From NCBI RefSeq assembly GCF_030433645.1, contig NZ_JAROCG010000001.1, positions 1,488,001-1,552,000 on the forward strand: 64,000 nt of DNA, given 5' to 3'. A model generated the notes under the pieces. That model was not told where the DNA came from. It made no database searches and saw only the letters and a list, made by a program, of their open reading frames with translations. This document shows, one piece after another, positions 63,010 through 64,000 of this stretch (position 1 is the first letter of the stretch; the number at the start of each line of letters is the position of its first letter). The translations under genes and the position numbers were made by a program. This stretch comes from Arthrobacter burdickii. GTDB taxonomy: Bacteria; Actinomycetota; Actinomycetes; Actinomycetales; Micrococcaceae.

Positions 63010-64000
63010 ATGGCAGAGGTGCGGAGGGCTCGGGCGGGGAAGATCCCGTCGTCGGCGGCCAGGGGCCGGCGTCCGCGTCCCGCGCTGAGCACGGGCAGGC
63101 GTCTCGGCGTCCTCCTGGGGCTGGCGCTGCTGTGCGGCGGGTGCACCGCGGACAGGTCCGGCGATGCCGCGGAGACGTCGACACCGGCCGCTCCAGCAAC
63201 GTCGTCCCCGTCGTCGTCCCCGACGCAGTCCTCCCAGGCCTGCGAGGACTGCGTCGGGATCGTGCTCACGGGCGACCTCCTGGTGCATCCGCAACTGTGG
63301 GAGCAGGCCGCGGAGGATGCGGCGGTGACGGGGAAGCCTCCGCTCGATTTCGAGCCGCTTCTTGCGGGGCAGCGCCCCTACCTCGCGGCCGGGACGCTGG
63401 GGATCTGCCACCTGGAGACCCCGGTGGCCGACCCTCAAGGGCCCTTCTCGGGGTACCCGCAGTTCAACGTCCCCCCGCAGATCGTCGTCGCCGCGAAGGA
63501 AGTCGGGTACGACGCCTGCACCACTGCCAGCAACCATTCGATGGACTGGGGCCCGGAGGGCGTAGAGCGTTCACTCGCGGCCCTGGACGCGGCGGGCCTC
63601 CCGCACACGGGTTCCTATGTAAGCGCCGCCGATGCCGGGAAGGCCCTGATCCTCGACCAGCCGGAGGCGAAGGTGGCGGTCATCGAAGCGACCTACGGCC
63701 TCAACGGGCTGGTGCCCGACCAGCCCTGGCGGGTGGACATGCTCGACGCGCCGACGATGATCGCCAAGGCCAGGGCCGCCAGGGAGCAGGGAGCGGACAT
63801 CGTGGTCGCAGCCCTGCACGCCGGAGACGAATACGCCTCCGTCCCGAATGCCCAGCAGACCGAGGTGGCGCACGCGCTCGCCGACAGCGGCGAGGTGGAC
63901 TTCATCTACGGACACCACACCCACTCGGTCCTGCCCATCGAGAAGTACAACGGCACGTGGATCGTCTACGGCCTGGGGAACGGGGTGACCGAACTGTCGC
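63010..64000 (+). CDS. CapA-family lipoprotein (metallophosphoesterase-like), 3' end beyond window
   Basis: 330 residues visible. A basic N-region and the stretch LGVLLGLALLCGGC form a lipoprotein-like signal with modified Cys near residue 45. The CapA/PgsA domain starts at IVLTGDLLVHPQL, with NHSMDWG, ALHAGDEY and GHHTHSVLP, the metal-site pattern of this calcineurin-like branch. Relatives take part in poly-gamma-glutamate or other capsule assembly, but most are uncharacterised. ATG 63010 follows GGAAGG. It runs past base 64000 without a stop. Confidence 0.9.
   Translation, partial: MAEVRRARAGKIPSSAARGRRPRPALSTGRRLGVLLGLALLCGGCTADRSGDAAETSTPAAPATSSPSSSPTQSSQACEDCVGIVLTGDLLVHPQLWEQAAEDAAVTGKPPLDFEPLLAGQRPYLAAGTLGICHLETPVADPQGPFSGYPQFNVPPQIVVAAKEVGYDACTTASNHSMDWGPEGVERSLAALDAAGLPHTGSYVSAADAGKALILDQPEAKVAVIEATYGLNGLVPDQPWRVDMLDAPTMIAKARAAREQGADIVVAALHAGDEYASVPNAQQTEVAHALADSGEVDFIYGHHTHSVLPIEKYNGTWIVYGLGNGVTELS

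Overview
This is a high-GC window from a chromosome of an actinobacterium, most likely Micrococcaceae (Arthrobacter-like). The evidence is the gene content: a geranylgeranyl reductase beside a polyprenyl diphosphate synthase, FprA-type ferredoxin reductase, putrescine oxidase, a MMPL transporter, GAF-ANTAR and PucR regulators, and HIT protein. Many genes also have a -10 box 5-7 nt before the start codon and no Shine-Dalgarno (leaderless style). Genus is inference; no rRNA lies in the window.

Layout. 0-8 kb: isoprenoid-quinone genes, a DUF559 nuclease bracketed by two 100-bp nested-palindrome elements, a HIT/SUKH gene pair, a TRIC channel, an alpha/beta hydrolase, a three-copy tandem repeat, and a partner-switching module (RsbW-like kinase, STAS antagonist, receiver-PP2C phosphatase). 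8.5-11.5 kb: two convergent histidine kinases. 11.6-22.2 kb: a polyamine/GABA catabolic region. It holds a PucR regulator divergent from aminobutyraldehyde dehydrogenase and gabT, and a TetR regulator divergent from putrescine oxidase, a universal stress protein and an amino-acid permease; palindromic operators lie in both divergent gaps. Together these can take up polyamines or amino acids and convert putrescine to aminobutyraldehyde, GABA and succinate semialdehyde. No succinate-semialdehyde dehydrogenase is seen here.

22.4-31 kb: MarR, RarD-like permease, FprA, then an AcoR-like regulator separated from its expected aldehyde dehydrogenase/DUF779 target by an M23 peptidase with a long Pro/Thr tail. 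31-33 kb: CmtR-like metal sensor with CDF exporter, and a GAF-ANTAR antiterminator. 33-46 kb: NAGGN-type amidotransferase, DUF2254, aldo/keto reductase, TetR-MMPL efflux, YitT, SDR, adenine deaminase, and catalase with a Fur/PerR-type regulator. 46-50 kb: lipase, MFS exporter, HtpX protease.

49.9-58.8 kb is the accessory-looking part: two overlapping glycosyltransferases, a complete IS481 element inserted in the stop codon of yajQ, tRNA-Tyr, a broken acyltransferase, a secreted GH6 glycoside hydrolase and an intact acyltransferase. 58.9-64 kb: MarR-MFS drug-efflux pair, DUF1810, thioredoxin, quinol monooxygenase, AlkA-like glycosylase and a CapA-family lipoprotein cut by the window end.

The most unusual signals are the paired palindromic elements around the DUF559 nuclease, a recurring pattern of short tandem duplications that span stop codons (four genes), and the IS481 insertion that rebuilt the yajQ stop codon through its target duplication.
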